A stretch of 64,000 nt of DNA, taken from Microbacterium sp. RU33B. Lineage in GTDB: Bacteria > Actinomycetota > Actinomycetes > Actinomycetales > Microbacteriaceae. A program made the position numbers and the translations under genes. How positions within the stretch are numbered: the stretch's first letter is position 1; each line of letters begins with the position of its first letter. Below, piece after piece: positions 46,325-55,254 of this stretch. The DNA is taken from assembly GCF_900155915.1 (NCBI RefSeq), contig NZ_FTPO01000001.1, positions 1,488,001 through 1,552,000 of the forward strand, in the 5' to 3' direction. The notes under the pieces were generated by a model. The model was not told the DNA's origin. It saw nothing but the letters and a program-made list of their open reading frames with translations, and did not search any database.

Positions 46325-47304
46325 GCGGCACCTCCGTTGACCGTCGCGGTGGCCTCGAGTCGTTCGATCACCGCGGCGCGCAGGGCGTCGGGCTCGACGA
46401 CGCGCACCTCGGGGCCGTACGAGGCGAGCTCGTCGGCGAGGATGTGCAGATCGACGAACGACACGTGCACGCCCTGTTCGGCGGGCGTCGACCGGCGGCT
46501 CAGACGCAGGGCGGCCTCGGTGCCGGGGTCGATCTCGAGGAGGGCGCGCTGACGCTCGGCGAGCGCATCCAGGCCCGCCTTCGCCCGCTCCCCCGCACCG
46601 TCCTTCAGCGCAGCGTCGAACCGGTCGCGCGTCTGCACGACGTCGCCGACGATGCGCGACAGCAGGAACGTGCGGTCGCCCGCGGCATCCCGATCGATGC
46701 CGTACACGTGCCAGCGCGCTTCGTACTCGACGAGGGCCAGCGGCTGCACGCGCCGCGTGCGCGGGGCGGCCTCACCGGGCTTGAGGTAGGAGAAGGTGAC
46801 CGCGACGCTCTGCTCGATCGCGCGCTGCAGCGGCGCGAACGACGGCTCGCGGAGGCTGATGCGCGGCGAATAGCCGATGATCGGCTCGTCGACCGGGATG
46901 CCGAGGGCCTGGATCTTGCGGAGGCCGCTGCGGGCGTCGGCCGACATCGAGCTCGCGCTCCACACGCCGCCGGCGAGATTGAGCAGCGCGATCTCGGACG
47001 GTGTGAACGTGATGTCGTCGGGCAGCACGTACTCGGAGGAGGGAACGCGGTACCGCGCTTCGCGGAGGTCGTCGGGCTCCGCCCAGTCGCCGATCGTCTC
47101 GATGGGCACTCCGAGGCGGCGCAGCGCCTCCTTGTCGCGCTCGAACATCTTCTCGAGCGCGTCCTTCTTGGCACCCGCCTCGCTCTGCTCGCGGTAGCCC
47201 GAGACGGACGTGAGGATCGTGTCCTTCGTCAGGCCCTGCTCCGTCGAGGTGAGCGCGACCACGAGGTTGACGAGGCGCTCCTCGGGACGACTGGCGGCAG
47301 ACAC
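46321..47304 (-). CDS. pafB: WYL-domain transcriptional regulator PafB
   Basis: A 327-residue partner of PafC. N-terminal helix-turn-helix (RLVNLVVALTSTEQGLTKDTI region, about 10-30), a linker and a WYL domain with RWHVYGIDRDAAGDRTFLLSRI as the ligand-binding strand. PafBC is thought to sense single-stranded DNA. GTG start at 47304, six bases after a TAAGAT -10, marking the head of the pafB-pafC-tatA-tatC-helY block. Confidence 0.9.
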   Translation of the reverse strand: MSAASRPEERLVNLVVALTSTEQGLTKDTILTSVSGYREQSEAGAKKDALEKMFERDKEALRRLGVPIETIGDWAEPDDLREARYRVPSSEYVLPDDITFTPSEIALLNLAGGVWSASSMSADARSGLRKIQALGIPVDEPIIGYSPRISLREPSFAPLQRAIEQSVAVTFSYLKPGEAAPRTRRVQPLALVEYEARWHVYGIDRDAAGDRTFLLSRIVGDVVQTRDRFDAALKDGAGERAKAGLDALAERQRALLEIDPGTEAALRLSRRSTPAEQGVHVSFVDLHILADELASYGPEVRVVEPDALRAAVIERLEATATVNGGAA

Positions 47305-47316
47305 CCTGCCATCTTA
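47305..47316 (-). promoter_or_regulatory. Leaderless promoter of pafB
   Basis: Read leftward, TAAGAT (47316-47311), six bases, then GTG at 47304. No Shine-Dalgarno. Confidence 0.55.
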
Positions 47317-47326
47317 GGTCGGCGGT

Positions 47327-48301
47327 CTACTGCGTGGCGGCCGCGTCGAGGCCCAGGATGTCGATGACGAACACGAGAGTCGAGCCCGCGGGGATCGACC
47401 CCTGCGCCTGATCGCCGTAGCCCTGATCGGGCGGGACGACGACCATCACCTGCGAGCCGACGGTCTGTCCTTCGAGGGCGGCCGCGAAGCCGGGGACCAC
47501 ACCGTCGAGCGTGAGGGAGCGCCCCTCGCCGTCCCACGACGAGTCGAACGTCTCATCGGCACCCCACACCGCACCGGAGTAGTGCACGCGCACGGGCGCG
47601 TCGCCGGTGACGACGTCTCCATCGCCCTTGATGAGCGTCTGGATCACGAGGTCGGTCGGGGCCGCCGCATCCGGGAACGAGATGCCCGGACGCCCGTCGG
47701 GCGCGCGGGAGATCGAGGGCAGGCCGTTGCCGGAGTTGAACTGCAGCGTGCCCTCGGCCCGCGGGAGGTAGACCTTGCGCACATCGATGACCGCGACGGC
47801 GGAGTCGTCTTCGGCCAGGCCGAACCGCGTCATGAGGTCGGCCGACATGTCGCCGGGTGCGAGGGCCACGACGACGCGCGAGCCCTCCGTGGCGCACTGC
47901 AGGGCCGATTCGAAGGCCGGGATGATGTCGGTGATGGCCGACGTCGGGAAGACCGCGGTCAGATCGGTCTCGCTCGGCGCCTGCACGATGGTCTCGCCCG
48001 TCGCACCGTTCACGAGCGTGATGTCGAGGACGGAGAGCTGGCTGGGCGCCGTGAGCGGCGTGCCCTCGCCCGTGATGACGTCGTGGTAGCCGCCCTCGAC
48101 GAGACGCAGGGGCGTCGGGATGTCGATCTCGGGTGCCTCGTCGGCGTCGCCGGAGACGGTGATCAGGTCCATGACGACCGGGTCGGACACGGCGGGGCGA
48201 TCGCAGGCCGCCGGCGCTCCGGCGCTGCAGCCCACGAGGGTCAGCGCGGCGAGAGCGAGGACGGCGAGGCCGGAGACTGCTGCAGGGGTCTTGCGCACCA
48301 C
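47327..48301 (-). CDS. FKBP-type peptidyl-prolyl isomerase lipoprotein
   Basis: About 324 residues. Lipoprotein signal with lipobox LTLVGC (Cys near 25). The C-terminal FKBP domain (about 215-320) is well conserved: VRVHYSGAVWGADETFDSS, GVVPGFAAALEGQTVGSQVMVVVPP and QGSIPAGSTLVFVIDILG. An N-terminal domain (about 75-180) follows the same pattern (SVLDITLVNGATGETI, DIIPAFESAL, GSRVVVALAP) but is degenerate. It assists folding of exported proteins. Two GTG codons open the frame; the second (48298) lies exactly six bases after TAGACT. Confidence 0.9.
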   Translation of the reverse strand: MVRKTPAAVSGLAVLALAALTLVGCSAGAPAACDRPAVSDPVVMDLITVSGDADEAPEIDIPTPLRLVEGGYHDVITGEGTPLTAPSQLSVLDITLVNGATGETIVQAPSETDLTAVFPTSAITDIIPAFESALQCATEGSRVVVALAPGDMSADLMTRFGLAEDDSAVAVIDVRKVYLPRAEGTLQFNSGNGLPSISRAPDGRPGISFPDAAAPTDLVIQTLIKGDGDVVTGDAPVRVHYSGAVWGADETFDSSWDGEGRSLTLDGVVPGFAAALEGQTVGSQVMVVVPPDQGYGDQAQGSIPAGSTLVFVIDILGLDAAATQ

Positions 48302-48310
48302 GACAGTCTA
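48299..48310 (-). promoter_or_regulatory. Leaderless promoter of FKBP gene, -10 over a stop codon
   Basis: Read leftward, TAGACT (48310-48305), six bases, then GTG at 48298. The TAG of the hexamer is the stop codon of the upstream methyltransferase gene. Confidence 0.5.
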
Positions 48311-49327
48311 GGCGCCCGGATCCGCGTCGCCTTGCGCGCGCCCGGATGCCGCGATCCGCGCTCCGTCGGCGGCCTTCTGGGCGTCGCGCACGCGCTTGCG
48401 CAGGTTCTTGTCGGTGATCTGGCGGTCGCCGACCGCTCCGGGCGTCCACTGCTCGACGTCGTCGTCGCCGTAGCTCGGCGTCTTCGACGCGCGGCGCTTG
48501 ACGTCGGGCGGGATCGCACCCGGGGCCAGGCGCCGCGCGGTGATGAGGAAGCCGGTGTGCGCGACCATGCGGTGATCGGGTCGCACGGCGAGTCCCTCCA
48601 CGTGCCAGCCGCGCACCATCGTCTCGCTGGCTTCGGGCTCGGTGAACAGACCCGTGTTGCGCACATACTCCGCTACCCGGCTCAGCTGCGTCGCGGTGGC
48701 GACGTAGCAGAGCACGACCCCGCCCGGGGCGAGCGCGTCGGCGACGACGTCGATGCACTCCCACGGCGCGAGCATGTCGAGCACGACGCGGTCGACGGAT
48801 GCCGGCTCGACCGTCGTGGGCAGCGTCTCGACCAGGTCGCCGACGACGAGGTCCCACGTGTCGGGCAGGCCCCCGAGGAACGTCGCGACGTTCGCCTGGG
48901 CCACGTCGGCGAAGTCGGCGCGGCGCTCGAACGAGATCAGGCGGCCGTCGGGGCCGGTCGCGCGCAGGAGCGACAGGGCGAGCGCGCCCGATCCCACCCC
49001 GGCCTCGACGACGACCGCGCCGGGGAAGACATCCGCCTGCGTCACGATCTGCGCGGCGTCCTTCGGGTAGACGATCGCGGCGCCGCGCGGCATCGACATG
49101 ACGAAGTCGCGCAGGAGCGGACGCAGCGCCAGGTACTCGTGGCCGCCGCTGTTCGCGACGACCGATCCGTCGGGCGCGCCGATGAGCGCCGTGTGCTTCA
49201 GCACGCCGTGGTGGGTGTGCAGCTCGCCGTCCTCGCGGAGCGTGATCGTGTGCATCCGGCCCTTGGGCCCGGTGAGCTGCACGCGGTCGCCCACGCGGAA
49301 CGGGCCGCTCGGTCGCTGAGTGGTCAT
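48308..49327 (-). CDS. trmI: tRNA (adenine-58-N1)-methyltransferase TrmI
   Basis: A 339-residue class I SAM methyltransferase that makes m1A58 in the tRNA T-loop. The N-terminal beta domain (GDRVQLTGPKGRMHTITL) is typical. SAM motif VVEAGVGSGALALSLL lies near residue 105, and VDRVVLDMLAPWE (about 182) is motif IV. A charged tail beyond 300 is a common actinobacterial extension. ATG overlaps the HAD gene stop as ATGA. Its TAG stop starts the -10 of the FKBP gene. Confidence 0.93.
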   Translation of the reverse strand: MTTQRPSGPFRVGDRVQLTGPKGRMHTITLREDGELHTHHGVLKHTALIGAPDGSVVANSGGHEYLALRPLLRDFVMSMPRGAAIVYPKDAAQIVTQADVFPGAVVVEAGVGSGALALSLLRATGPDGRLISFERRADFADVAQANVATFLGGLPDTWDLVVGDLVETLPTTVEPASVDRVVLDMLAPWECIDVVADALAPGGVVLCYVATATQLSRVAEYVRNTGLFTEPEASETMVRGWHVEGLAVRPDHRMVAHTGFLITARRLAPGAIPPDVKRRASKTPSYGDDDVEQWTPGAVGDRQITDKNLRKRVRDAQKAADGARIAASGRAQGDADPGA

Positions 49328-50040
49328 CGCGACTCCTCCATGGTCGGCACGGCGCCCGTGCGGGCGGCGCGGGCGGCGACGTGCCCGGCGTGGAAGGTGC
49401 GGACGTCGTCGGCGGTGCGGCCCTCGAGCGTCGGCCACACCGTGTGGGCGCCCGCTCCGACGAGCGACACCATCAGAGGGACGCCGATGACCGCCGACCC
49501 CGCGGCGACGGCGGAGCGCAGTCCGTTCGGCGAGTCCTCGATGGCCACGGTCTCGCCCGGGTCGACGCCGAGGGCGGTGCACGCCTGCAGGTACGGGTCG
49601 GGGAACGGCTTGGGCCGGGTGGACTCGTCCCCCGCGATGACGACGTCGAAGGCGTCGTCGTCGACGAGCTCGAGCACCGCGTCGGCCATCCGCCGCATCG
49701 ACATCGTGACGAGGGCCGTCTTGATGCCGGCGTCCTTGAGGCTGCGCAGCAGCTCGCGGGCGCCGGGTCGGAACGGCGCGCCCTTGGTCGCGAGCTGGTT
49801 CATGACGTCGGCCGTCAGGTGGTCGATGATCGCGGGCACCGTCATCCGCACCCCCGCGGCTTGGAAGATCGCCGCTGAGTCCTCGAGTCCGAGGCCCACG
49901 AGACGCAGGCCCTGCTCGTGCGACCACGTGCCTCCGAAGCTCTCCACGAGCGGCGTCTCGGCCGCCATCCAGTAGGGCTCGGTGTCGACGAGGGTGCCGT
50001 CCATGTCCCACAGGACGGCGCGCAGAGAAGGTTGGCTCAC
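49324..50040 (-). CDS. HAD-superfamily phosphatase (beta-phosphoglucomutase-like)
   Basis: A 238-residue HAD hydrolase. VLWDMDGTLVDTEPYWMAAE (about 9-28) holds the nucleophile Asp and acid/base Asp; LVTMSMRR is motif II, RPKPFPDPYLQA contains the motif III Lys and VAIEDSPNGLRSA motif IV. The alpha cap type is that of sugar phosphate phosphatases; the substrate is unknown. GTG start six bases after TAGGGT. It overlaps trmI and is divergent from the PAC2 gene. Confidence 0.9.
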   Translation of the reverse strand: MSQPSLRAVLWDMDGTLVDTEPYWMAAETPLVESFGGTWSHEQGLRLVGLGLEDSAAIFQAAGVRMTVPAIIDHLTADVMNQLATKGAPFRPGARELLRSLKDAGIKTALVTMSMRRMADAVLELVDDDAFDVVIAGDESTRPKPFPDPYLQACTALGVDPGETVAIEDSPNGLRSAVAAGSAVIGVPLMVSLVGAGAHTVWPTLEGRTADDVRTFHAGHVAARAARTGAVPTMEESR

Positions 50041-50052
50041 CGCACAACCCTA
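50041..50052 (-). promoter_or_regulatory. Leaderless promoter of the HAD gene
   Basis: Read leftward, TAGGGT (50052-50047), six bases, then GTG at 50040. Confidence 0.5.
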
Positions 50053-50156
50053 CCGAGGACGGACGGGGAGGGTCGGGGCACGCCGCCCGAGGCGCCCCGC
50101 GTGAGCGACGCGACGCCTATTCTGGATGCACCCCGGATCGGGGTGGAGGAGGTCGC

Positions 50157-51023
50157 GTGGACGGACTGGGACGCAGGGTGCTCATCGCAGCCTTCGACGG
50201 CTGGAACGACGCCGGCGAGGCCGCGTCGTCGGCCGTCGCGCATCTGAAGGACAGCGGAGCGTACGAACCCGTGTTCTCGGTCGACCCCGAGCTGTACTTC
50301 GACTACCAGTACACGCGCCCGCAGGCGGTCATCGACGGCGAAGGGCGCCGGATGCTGCGCTGGCCCGAGGCCACGATCCTGCGGCCCGTCGACCCGGGCG
50401 AGGGCACGGAGCTGTGGCTGCTGACGGGCGTCGAGCCCGCACGCGCCTGGCAGGCGTTCGCCGGCGAGTTCGTCGACGTCGCCCTGCGGGAGGACATCAC
50501 GGGCTTCATCGCGCTGGGCTCGATGATGTCGGACGTGCCGCACACCCGGCCGATCTCGATCTTCTCGGGCAGCGACAGCGAGATCGTCCGCACCGCCCTG
50601 GGCCTCGAGCGCAGCACGTACGAGGGTCCGGTCGGCATCCTGAGCGTGCTCGGCCACTCGGCCGACGAAGCCGGGATCCCGACCGCGTCGCTGTGGGCGA
50701 GCGTCCCGCACTACGTCGCCGGGCACACGCCGTCACCCAAGGCGAGCCTGGCGCTCCTCGAGCGGCTGGCCGAGATCACGGGCGCCGACGTGCCGCGCGG
50801 AGAGCTGGCCACGGAGGCCGCCGCGTGGGAGGCATCCATCGACGCGGCCGCCGCCGACGACGAGGAGATGACGGAGTACATCCGCCAGCTCGAGCGCACG
50901 CGCGACACGTGGGACTCCCCCGAGGCATCCGGCGACGCCATCGCGCAGGAGTTCGAGCGCTACCTCCGCCGCGGCGGCGACGGCCCGAGCAAGCCCGGCC
51001 GCGACGACCCGCCGCGCCGCTGA
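50157..51023 (+). CDS. PAC2 family protein
   Basis: A 288-residue protein of the PAC2 fold (proteasome assembly chaperone 2-like). LIAAFDGWNDAGEAASSAV (about 9-27) and YQYTRPQAVIDGEGRR are typical, as is GIPTASLWASVPHYVAGHTPSPKA (about 173-196, given in parts). Actinobacterial PAC2 proteins have no proven role, though those in proteasome-containing species were suggested to aid assembly; Microbacteriaceae lack the core proteasome. GTG start with GGAGGAGG upstream; TATTCT at 50118-50123 is the likely -10, giving a leader of about 27 bases. Confidence 0.88.
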   Translation: MDGLGRRVLIAAFDGWNDAGEAASSAVAHLKDSGAYEPVFSVDPELYFDYQYTRPQAVIDGEGRRMLRWPEATILRPVDPGEGTELWLLTGVEPARAWQAFAGEFVDVALREDITGFIALGSMMSDVPHTRPISIFSGSDSEIVRTALGLERSTYEGPVGILSVLGHSADEAGIPTASLWASVPHYVAGHTPSPKASLALLERLAEITGADVPRGELATEAAAWEASIDAAAADDEEMTEYIRQLERTRDTWDSPEASGDAIAQEFERYLRRGGDGPSKPGRDDPPRR

Positions 51024-51045
51024 CGACGCGGCGGAATCCGCGCGC

Positions 51046-51873
51046 TCAGTACGCCTGCAGCACGCCCGTCGCCAGCAGCACGAGCACGAGCGAACCCAGC
51101 GCGACCCGGTAGATCACGAACGGCAGGAAGCTGTGCGTGGAGATCCACTTCATGAACAGCGCGATGACGCCGAGGGCGACGACGAACGCCACCCCCGTGG
51201 CGGCCGCCGTCTCGCCGAGCGAGTAGACACCCGGCTCGTCCCAGTTCTTCACGAGCTGGTAGAAGCCGCTGCCGAAGACCGCCGGGATGGCGAGGAGGAA
51301 CGCGTACCGTGCCGCGGCCGCCCGCTCGAAGCCCATGAAGAGCCCCGCCGTGATCGTGCCGCCCGACCGTGAGACGCCCGGGATGAGCGCGAGGGCCTGA
51401 GCGAAGCCGAAGATGACGCCGCGCGGCACCGTGATGTCCTGCAGCTTCCGCTTCTTCGCGCCCACGTGGTCGGCGATGCCCAGGAGCACGCCGAAGAAGA
51501 TCAGCATGCCCGCGACGAGCCAGAGCGATCGGAAGACGGTCTCGATCTGGTCCTGGAAGAGCAGGCCGAGGACGACGATCGGGATGCTGCCGATGATGAT
51601 CAGCCAGCCCATCCGGGCATCCGGATCGCTGCGCGGCACCTTGCCCGCGAGCGAGCGGAACCAGCTGCCGATGATGCGCACGATGTCACGCCAGAAGAAC
51701 ACGACCACCGCCGCCTCGGTGCCGATCTGCGTGATCGCGGTGAACGCGGCGCCCGGGTCTTCGGCACCGGGGAGGAACTCGCCGATGATGCGCAGGTGCG
51801 CGCTGGAGGAGATCGGCAGGAACTCGGTGAGTCCCTGGATGAAGCCCAGGAAGAGCGCCTCGAGAAAGTGCAT
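51046..51873 (-). CDS. uppP: Undecaprenyl-diphosphatase
   Basis: A 275-residue membrane enzyme that recycles undecaprenyl pyrophosphate for cell-wall synthesis and gives bacitracin tolerance. [19 protein letters not shown] (about 15-33) is the E/QExxxD-like motif region and [17 protein letters not shown] (about 165-181) the conserved SRS motif. About eight membrane helices. GGAAGG lies nine bases before the ATG. It is downstream of the M20 peptidase gene on the same strand. Confidence 0.95.
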   Translation of the reverse strand: MHFLEALFLGFIQGLTEFLPISSSAHLRIIGEFLPGAEDPGAAFTAITQIGTEAAVVVFFWRDIVRIIGSWFRSLAGKVPRSDPDARMGWLIIIGSIPIVVLGLLFQDQIETVFRSLWLVAGMLIFFGVLLGIADHVGAKKRKLQDITVPRGVIFGFAQALALIPGVSRSGGTITAGLFMGFERAAAARYAFLLAIPAVFGSGFYQLVKNWDEPGVYSLGETAAATGVAFVVALGVIALFMKWISTHSFLPFVIYRVALGSLVLVLLATGVLQAY

Positions 51874-51885
51874 GGGGGCCTTCCG

Positions 51886-53184
51886 TCAGTACGTTCGGAG
51901 GAGATCGGTGAGCACGCGCTGGCCGAACACGAGTGCGTCCAGCGGCACCCGCTCGTCGACGCCGTGGAACATGCCCGTGAAGTCGAGGTCGCCGGGCAGC
52001 CGCAACGGTGCGAAGCCGTAGCCGGCGATGCCGAGCCGCGAGAGCGCCTTGTTGTCGGTGCCGCCGCCCATCAGGTACGGGATGACCGGCACCCCGGGGT
52101 CGTGGCGCCCGAGCGCGGCCACCATCGCATCGACGAGCGCGCCGTCGAACGGCACCTCCAGACCGATGTCCTGAACGACGACCTCGACGTCGATGTCGTC
52201 GCCGACGATGCGACGGATGTCGGCGAGGGCGGCCTCCTCAGTGCCGGGCAGCACCCGGACGTCGATGAGGGCCTCGGCGCGATCGGGGATCACGTTGTGC
52301 TTGTAGCCCGCAGTGAGGCCGGTCGGGTTCGTCGTCGTGCGCAGGGTGGAGCGGATGAACCCGGATGCCGCGCCCGTCGTGTCGGCGAGGGCGTCGGGAT
52401 CGTCGGCGGCGACGTCGGACAGTTCGGCGAGCCCGTCCAGCAGCTGACGGGTCGTCGCCGTCAGGCGGATCGGCCACTCCGTGCGCCCGAGAGCGGAGAC
52501 GGCCTCGGACAGACGCGTGACGGCGTTCTCGGGGTGGTAGCGGCTGCCGTGACCCGCCCGGCCGCGCGCGACGAGCTTCAGCCAGATGAGGGCCTTCTCC
52601 CCCACCTGCAGCAGGTACGCCCGGCGATCGCCGACCGAGATCGAGTACCCGCCGACTTCGCTGATCGCCTCGGTCGCGCCGGCGAACCACTCCGGACGGT
52701 CGCGCACGACGAGCGTCGAGCCCTCGACACCGCCGTTCTCCTCGTCGGCGAAGAAGACCAGGATGACGTCGCGCTCGGGCTGCTCGCCCGCGCGCAGGAT
52801 CTCGGCGATCGAGGTGAGGATCATGGCATCCATGTCCTTCATGTCGACGGCGCCCCGCCCCCACAGCATCCCGTCGCGGATCTCGCCGGCGAACGGGTCG
52901 ACGCTCCAATCCTCGGCCACGGCCGGGACCACATCGAGGTGCCCGTGCAGGATCAGCGCCGGCTTCTCGGGGTTGCGGCCCGTGACGCGTGCCATCACGT
53001 TGGTGCGACCGGGAATCGGCTCGTAGAACTCGGGCGTCAGGCCCAGCGACTCGAGGTACGCGGCGACGTACTCGGCGGCTTCGCGCTCGCCGTTCGAACG
53101 CCCTCCGCCCCAGTTCGACGTGTCGAACCGGATGAGGTCGCGCGCGACGGCGACGACCTCGGGAAGGTCGGGGGTTCCGGGCAT
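51886..53184 (-). CDS. M20/M25/M40 family metallopeptidase
   Basis: A 432-residue zinc peptidase of the ArgE/DapE/ACY1 type. HGHLDVVPAVAED (about 79) gives the first zinc His and Asp, GRGAVDMKDMDAM (about 109) the bridging Asp, and FADEENGGVEG (about 147) the catalytic Glu pair. A dimerisation domain is inserted at about 190-320. Substrate unknown. The ATG at 53184 lies seven bases after TAGGTT, so translation may start at the 5' end; the frame upstream runs into a tRNA gene and is not coding. Confidence 0.9.
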   Translation of the reverse strand: MPGTPDLPEVVAVARDLIRFDTSNWGGGRSNGEREAAEYVAAYLESLGLTPEFYEPIPGRTNVMARVTGRNPEKPALILHGHLDVVPAVAEDWSVDPFAGEIRDGMLWGRGAVDMKDMDAMILTSIAEILRAGEQPERDVILVFFADEENGGVEGSTLVVRDRPEWFAGATEAISEVGGYSISVGDRRAYLLQVGEKALIWLKLVARGRAGHGSRYHPENAVTRLSEAVSALGRTEWPIRLTATTRQLLDGLAELSDVAADDPDALADTTGAASGFIRSTLRTTTNPTGLTAGYKHNVIPDRAEALIDVRVLPGTEEAALADIRRIVGDDIDVEVVVQDIGLEVPFDGALVDAMVAALGRHDPGVPVIPYLMGGGTDNKALSRLGIAGYGFAPLRLPGDLDFTGMFHGVDERVPLDALVFGQRVLTDLLRTY

Positions 53185-53197
53185 GGTGTCCAACCTA
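53185..53197 (-). promoter_or_regulatory. Leaderless promoter of M20 peptidase gene
   Basis: Read leftward, TAGGTT (53197-53192), seven bases, then ATG at 53184. Confidence 0.5.
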
Positions 53198-53219
53198 TCC
53201 GCCGTTCTCCGACAACGAA

Positions 53220-53243
53220 GAAGGCCCCGTTTCCGGGGCCTTC
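53220..53243 (-). terminator. Hairpin terminator after tRNA-Leu(GAG)
   Basis: GAAGGCCCCG and CGGGGCCTTC form a perfect 10-bp stem with a four-base loop, beginning six bases beyond the tRNA 3' end on the leftward strand and followed there by TTCGTTG. It separates the tRNA from the M20 gene. Confidence 0.8.
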
Positions 53244-53249
53244 TCACTG

Positions 53250-53335
53250 TGCGCGAGGGGGGACTTGAACCCCCACGCCCGTTAAAGGGCACTAGCACCT
53301 CAAGCTAGCGCGTCTACCTATTCCGCCACCCGCGC
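53250..53335 (-). tRNA. tRNA-Leu (anticodon GAG)
   Basis: Read leftward, the 86-base sequence starts GCGCGGGTGGCGGAATAGG and ends CTCGCGC plus discriminator A. The stem CTAGC/GCTAG encloses TTGAGGT, giving anticodon GAG for CUC/CUU. The long variable arm (GCCCTTTAACGGGC) marks a class II leucine tRNA, and GGTTCAAGTCC is the T-loop. CCA is not encoded. Confidence 0.95.
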
Positions 53336-53419
53336 GAGGTGGATTTCGGTTTTGCAACCGAGGAATGACATTACCACGTCACGACACCGTCGACGAACCG
53401 CGCCGACCGTCACGCGCGC

Positions 53420-54511
53420 TCAGCCCATCGAGACGCCGAAGAGGAGACCGAGCGCGTACGTGATCGCGGCGGCGCCGAATCCGATCGCGAGCTGACGCAG
53501 GGCGCGCTTGAGGGGCGGTCCTCCCGAAAGGAGACCGACCATGGCACCGGTGGCGAGCAGGGCGATGCCCACGAGCACGAGCGCCACCGCGACGGCCGGG
53601 ATGCCGGACAGCCCGAAGATCCACGGCAGCACCGGGATGATCGCACCGGAGGCGAAGAACAGGAAGCTCGAGATCGCCGCGCCCCAGGCTCCGCCGACGA
53701 GCTCGTGCTCCTCCGACCACGGCTCGGGCTCGCGCGTGTACGGAACCGAGCGATCCGCGGCGTGCGCGGTGCGGACGACGAGCTGCGCGCGTTCGAGCGC
53801 CTCGTCCGCCGGCATCCCGCGGGTGCGGTACACGAGGGCGAGCTCGTTCGCGTCGAGGTCGAGGTCGGGAAGCGCCGCATCGGCGAAGTCGCTGGGCTCG
53901 GTGGCCGCCAGCAGCTCGCGCTGCGACCGCACCGAGACGAACTCGCCCGCGCCCATCGAGAGTGCGCCCGCGAGCAGTCCGGCGATGCCGCTGAAGAGCA
54001 CGACCTGCGCGGAGACGCCCGTCGCGCCGATGCCGAGCACGAGAGCGAGGTTCGACACGAGACCGTCGTTCGCCCCGAAGACCGCCGCGCGGAACGTGCC
54101 GGACAGCCGCCGTCTCCCGCGGGCCGCCAATCCTCGGACGACTTCGTGGTGGACCTTCTCGTCGGCCGCCATGGCCGCCGTGGCGAACGGCTCGTCGTCG
54201 TACGGGGAGCGCCCTTCGGCGTTCTGGGCGAGCGCGAGGACGAAGATCGAGCCGAAGCGCGTCGCCATCCAGCCGAGCGCGCGGGTTCCGAAATCGGGCC
54301 GCGGCAGGCGTGCCGGCTCACCGCCGAGCAGTTCGAGCCAGTGCGCTTCGTGTCGCCCCTCGGCGTCGGCGAGAGCCAGCAGGATCTCGCGCTCCTCTCC
54401 TTCCCGTCGCGTCGCGAGTGCCCGGTAGACACGGGCCTCCGCGCGCTCGTTGACGAGATATTGAGCCCAGCGACGGCGGTCGCGTGCGGTCGGCTCTGCG
54501 GGCGCGCTCAT
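53420..54511 (-). CDS. VIT1/CCC1 transporter with N-terminal ferritin-like domain
   Basis: A 363-residue protein. The first 140 residues form a rubrerythrin-like helical bundle with ExxR/ExxH-type acidic residues (EREILLALADAEGRHEAHWLE in part, and ADEKVHHEVVRG). The membrane domain (about 150-363) has FGANDGLVSNLALVLGI, MGAGEFVSVRSQRELL and four more helices of the VIT1/CCC1 family, which move Fe2+ or Mn2+. The start ATG has GGAGG upstream. No Fur- or DtxR-type box is obvious in the 100 bases upstream. Confidence 0.92.
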   Translation of the reverse strand: MSAPAEPTARDRRRWAQYLVNERAEARVYRALATRREGEEREILLALADAEGRHEAHWLELLGGEPARLPRPDFGTRALGWMATRFGSIFVLALAQNAEGRSPYDDEPFATAAMAADEKVHHEVVRGLAARGRRRLSGTFRAAVFGANDGLVSNLALVLGIGATGVSAQVVLFSGIAGLLAGALSMGAGEFVSVRSQRELLAATEPSDFADAALPDLDLDANELALVYRTRGMPADEALERAQLVVRTAHAADRSVPYTREPEPWSEEHELVGGAWGAAISSFLFFASGAIIPVLPWIFGLSGIPAVAVALVLVGIALLATGAMVGLLSGGPPLKRALRQLAIGFGAAAITYALGLLFGVSMG

Positions 54512-54631
54512 AGGAGGCCTCCGAGTCGGCGGTGGAAGAGGGGGATGCCTCCACGGTAGCCAGGGCACGGCCGCCGACTCGCGCCGAGACGACGATTGAC
54601 AGCATTTCGGATTCCCGAACCCGGCCCCGCG

Positions 54632-55189
54632 TCACCCCTCGGACAGGTGCGTGTGGACTCGCTCCCCCGTCGGGCTGAAGATGCTGATGACCTCGACGGC
54701 CGCGTCGGGCATCGCGCTGAGACTGTGCGGTGCGCGCGTGTCGAACTCGGCCGATTCGCCCGGCTCGATGACGTGCTCGACGCCGTCGAGCACGAGCCGG
54801 AGACGGCCGCTCAGCACGAACACCCACTCGTAGCCGTCGTGGATGCGGGGGGCGGGAGCCTCGGATGCCGCTGGATAGACGATCTTGAAGGTCTGGACGG
54901 GCGAGTCCTCGAGCGTGAGCGGTGCGATGACCATCCCGTCGCGGCGGGTCACGCGGCGACGGACACGGGGGTCGACCGGCGGCGATGCCAGCAGGTCGTC
55001 GATGCGCATTCCCAGCCGCCGTGTCAGCGGCAGCAGCAGTTCGAGCGTCGCCTGCCGCTTACCCGACTCGAGTCGCGACAGCGTGCTGGCCGACATCCCC
55101 GTGCTGCCGGCGAGATCGTCGAGGGTCCAGCCCTTCGACTGCCGTGCCGAGCGCAGTCGCTGTCCGATGTGGGCGAGATCGTCCGTCAT
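54632..55189 (-). CDS. XRE-family regulator with cupin domain
   Basis: A 185-residue repressor. HTH: IGQRLRSARQSKGWTLDDLA, then TGMSASTLSRLESGKRQ (about 28-44, recognition helix) and LGMRIDDLLA. A cupin follows (about 100-180; HDGYEWVFVLSGRLRLVLDG and EPGESAEFDTRAPHSL hold the metal or ligand site). Such proteins usually control the neighbouring gene. It is divergent from the oxidoreductase-methyltransferase fusion with 65 bases between starts, so it likely controls that gene and itself. Confidence 0.92.
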   Translation of the reverse strand: MTDDLAHIGQRLRSARQSKGWTLDDLAGSTGMSASTLSRLESGKRQATLELLLPLTRRLGMRIDDLLASPPVDPRVRRRVTRRDGMVIAPLTLEDSPVQTFKIVYPAASEAPAPRIHDGYEWVFVLSGRLRLVLDGVEHVIEPGESAEFDTRAPHSLSAMPDAAVEVISIFSPTGERVHTHLSEG

Positions 55190-55198
55190 GCGAAGATC

Positions 55199-55239
55199 TT
55201 GCCATATCGGCAAGAGAGATTGCAGTATTTGTCGATCTC
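55199..55239. promoter_or_regulatory. Divergent intergenic inverted repeats, candidate XRE operator
   Basis: TTGCC-ATATC-GGCAA at 55199-55213 is a 5-bp dyad with 5-base centre, and GAGAT (55216-55220) pairs with ATCTC (55235-55239). Both lie between the divergent XRE-cupin and fusion genes, covering the promoter region of each. TTGCAG-N17-GACAGT at 55220-55248 may be the rightward promoter. Confidence 0.45.
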
Positions 55240-55254
55240 GCCGACAGTCGGAGC

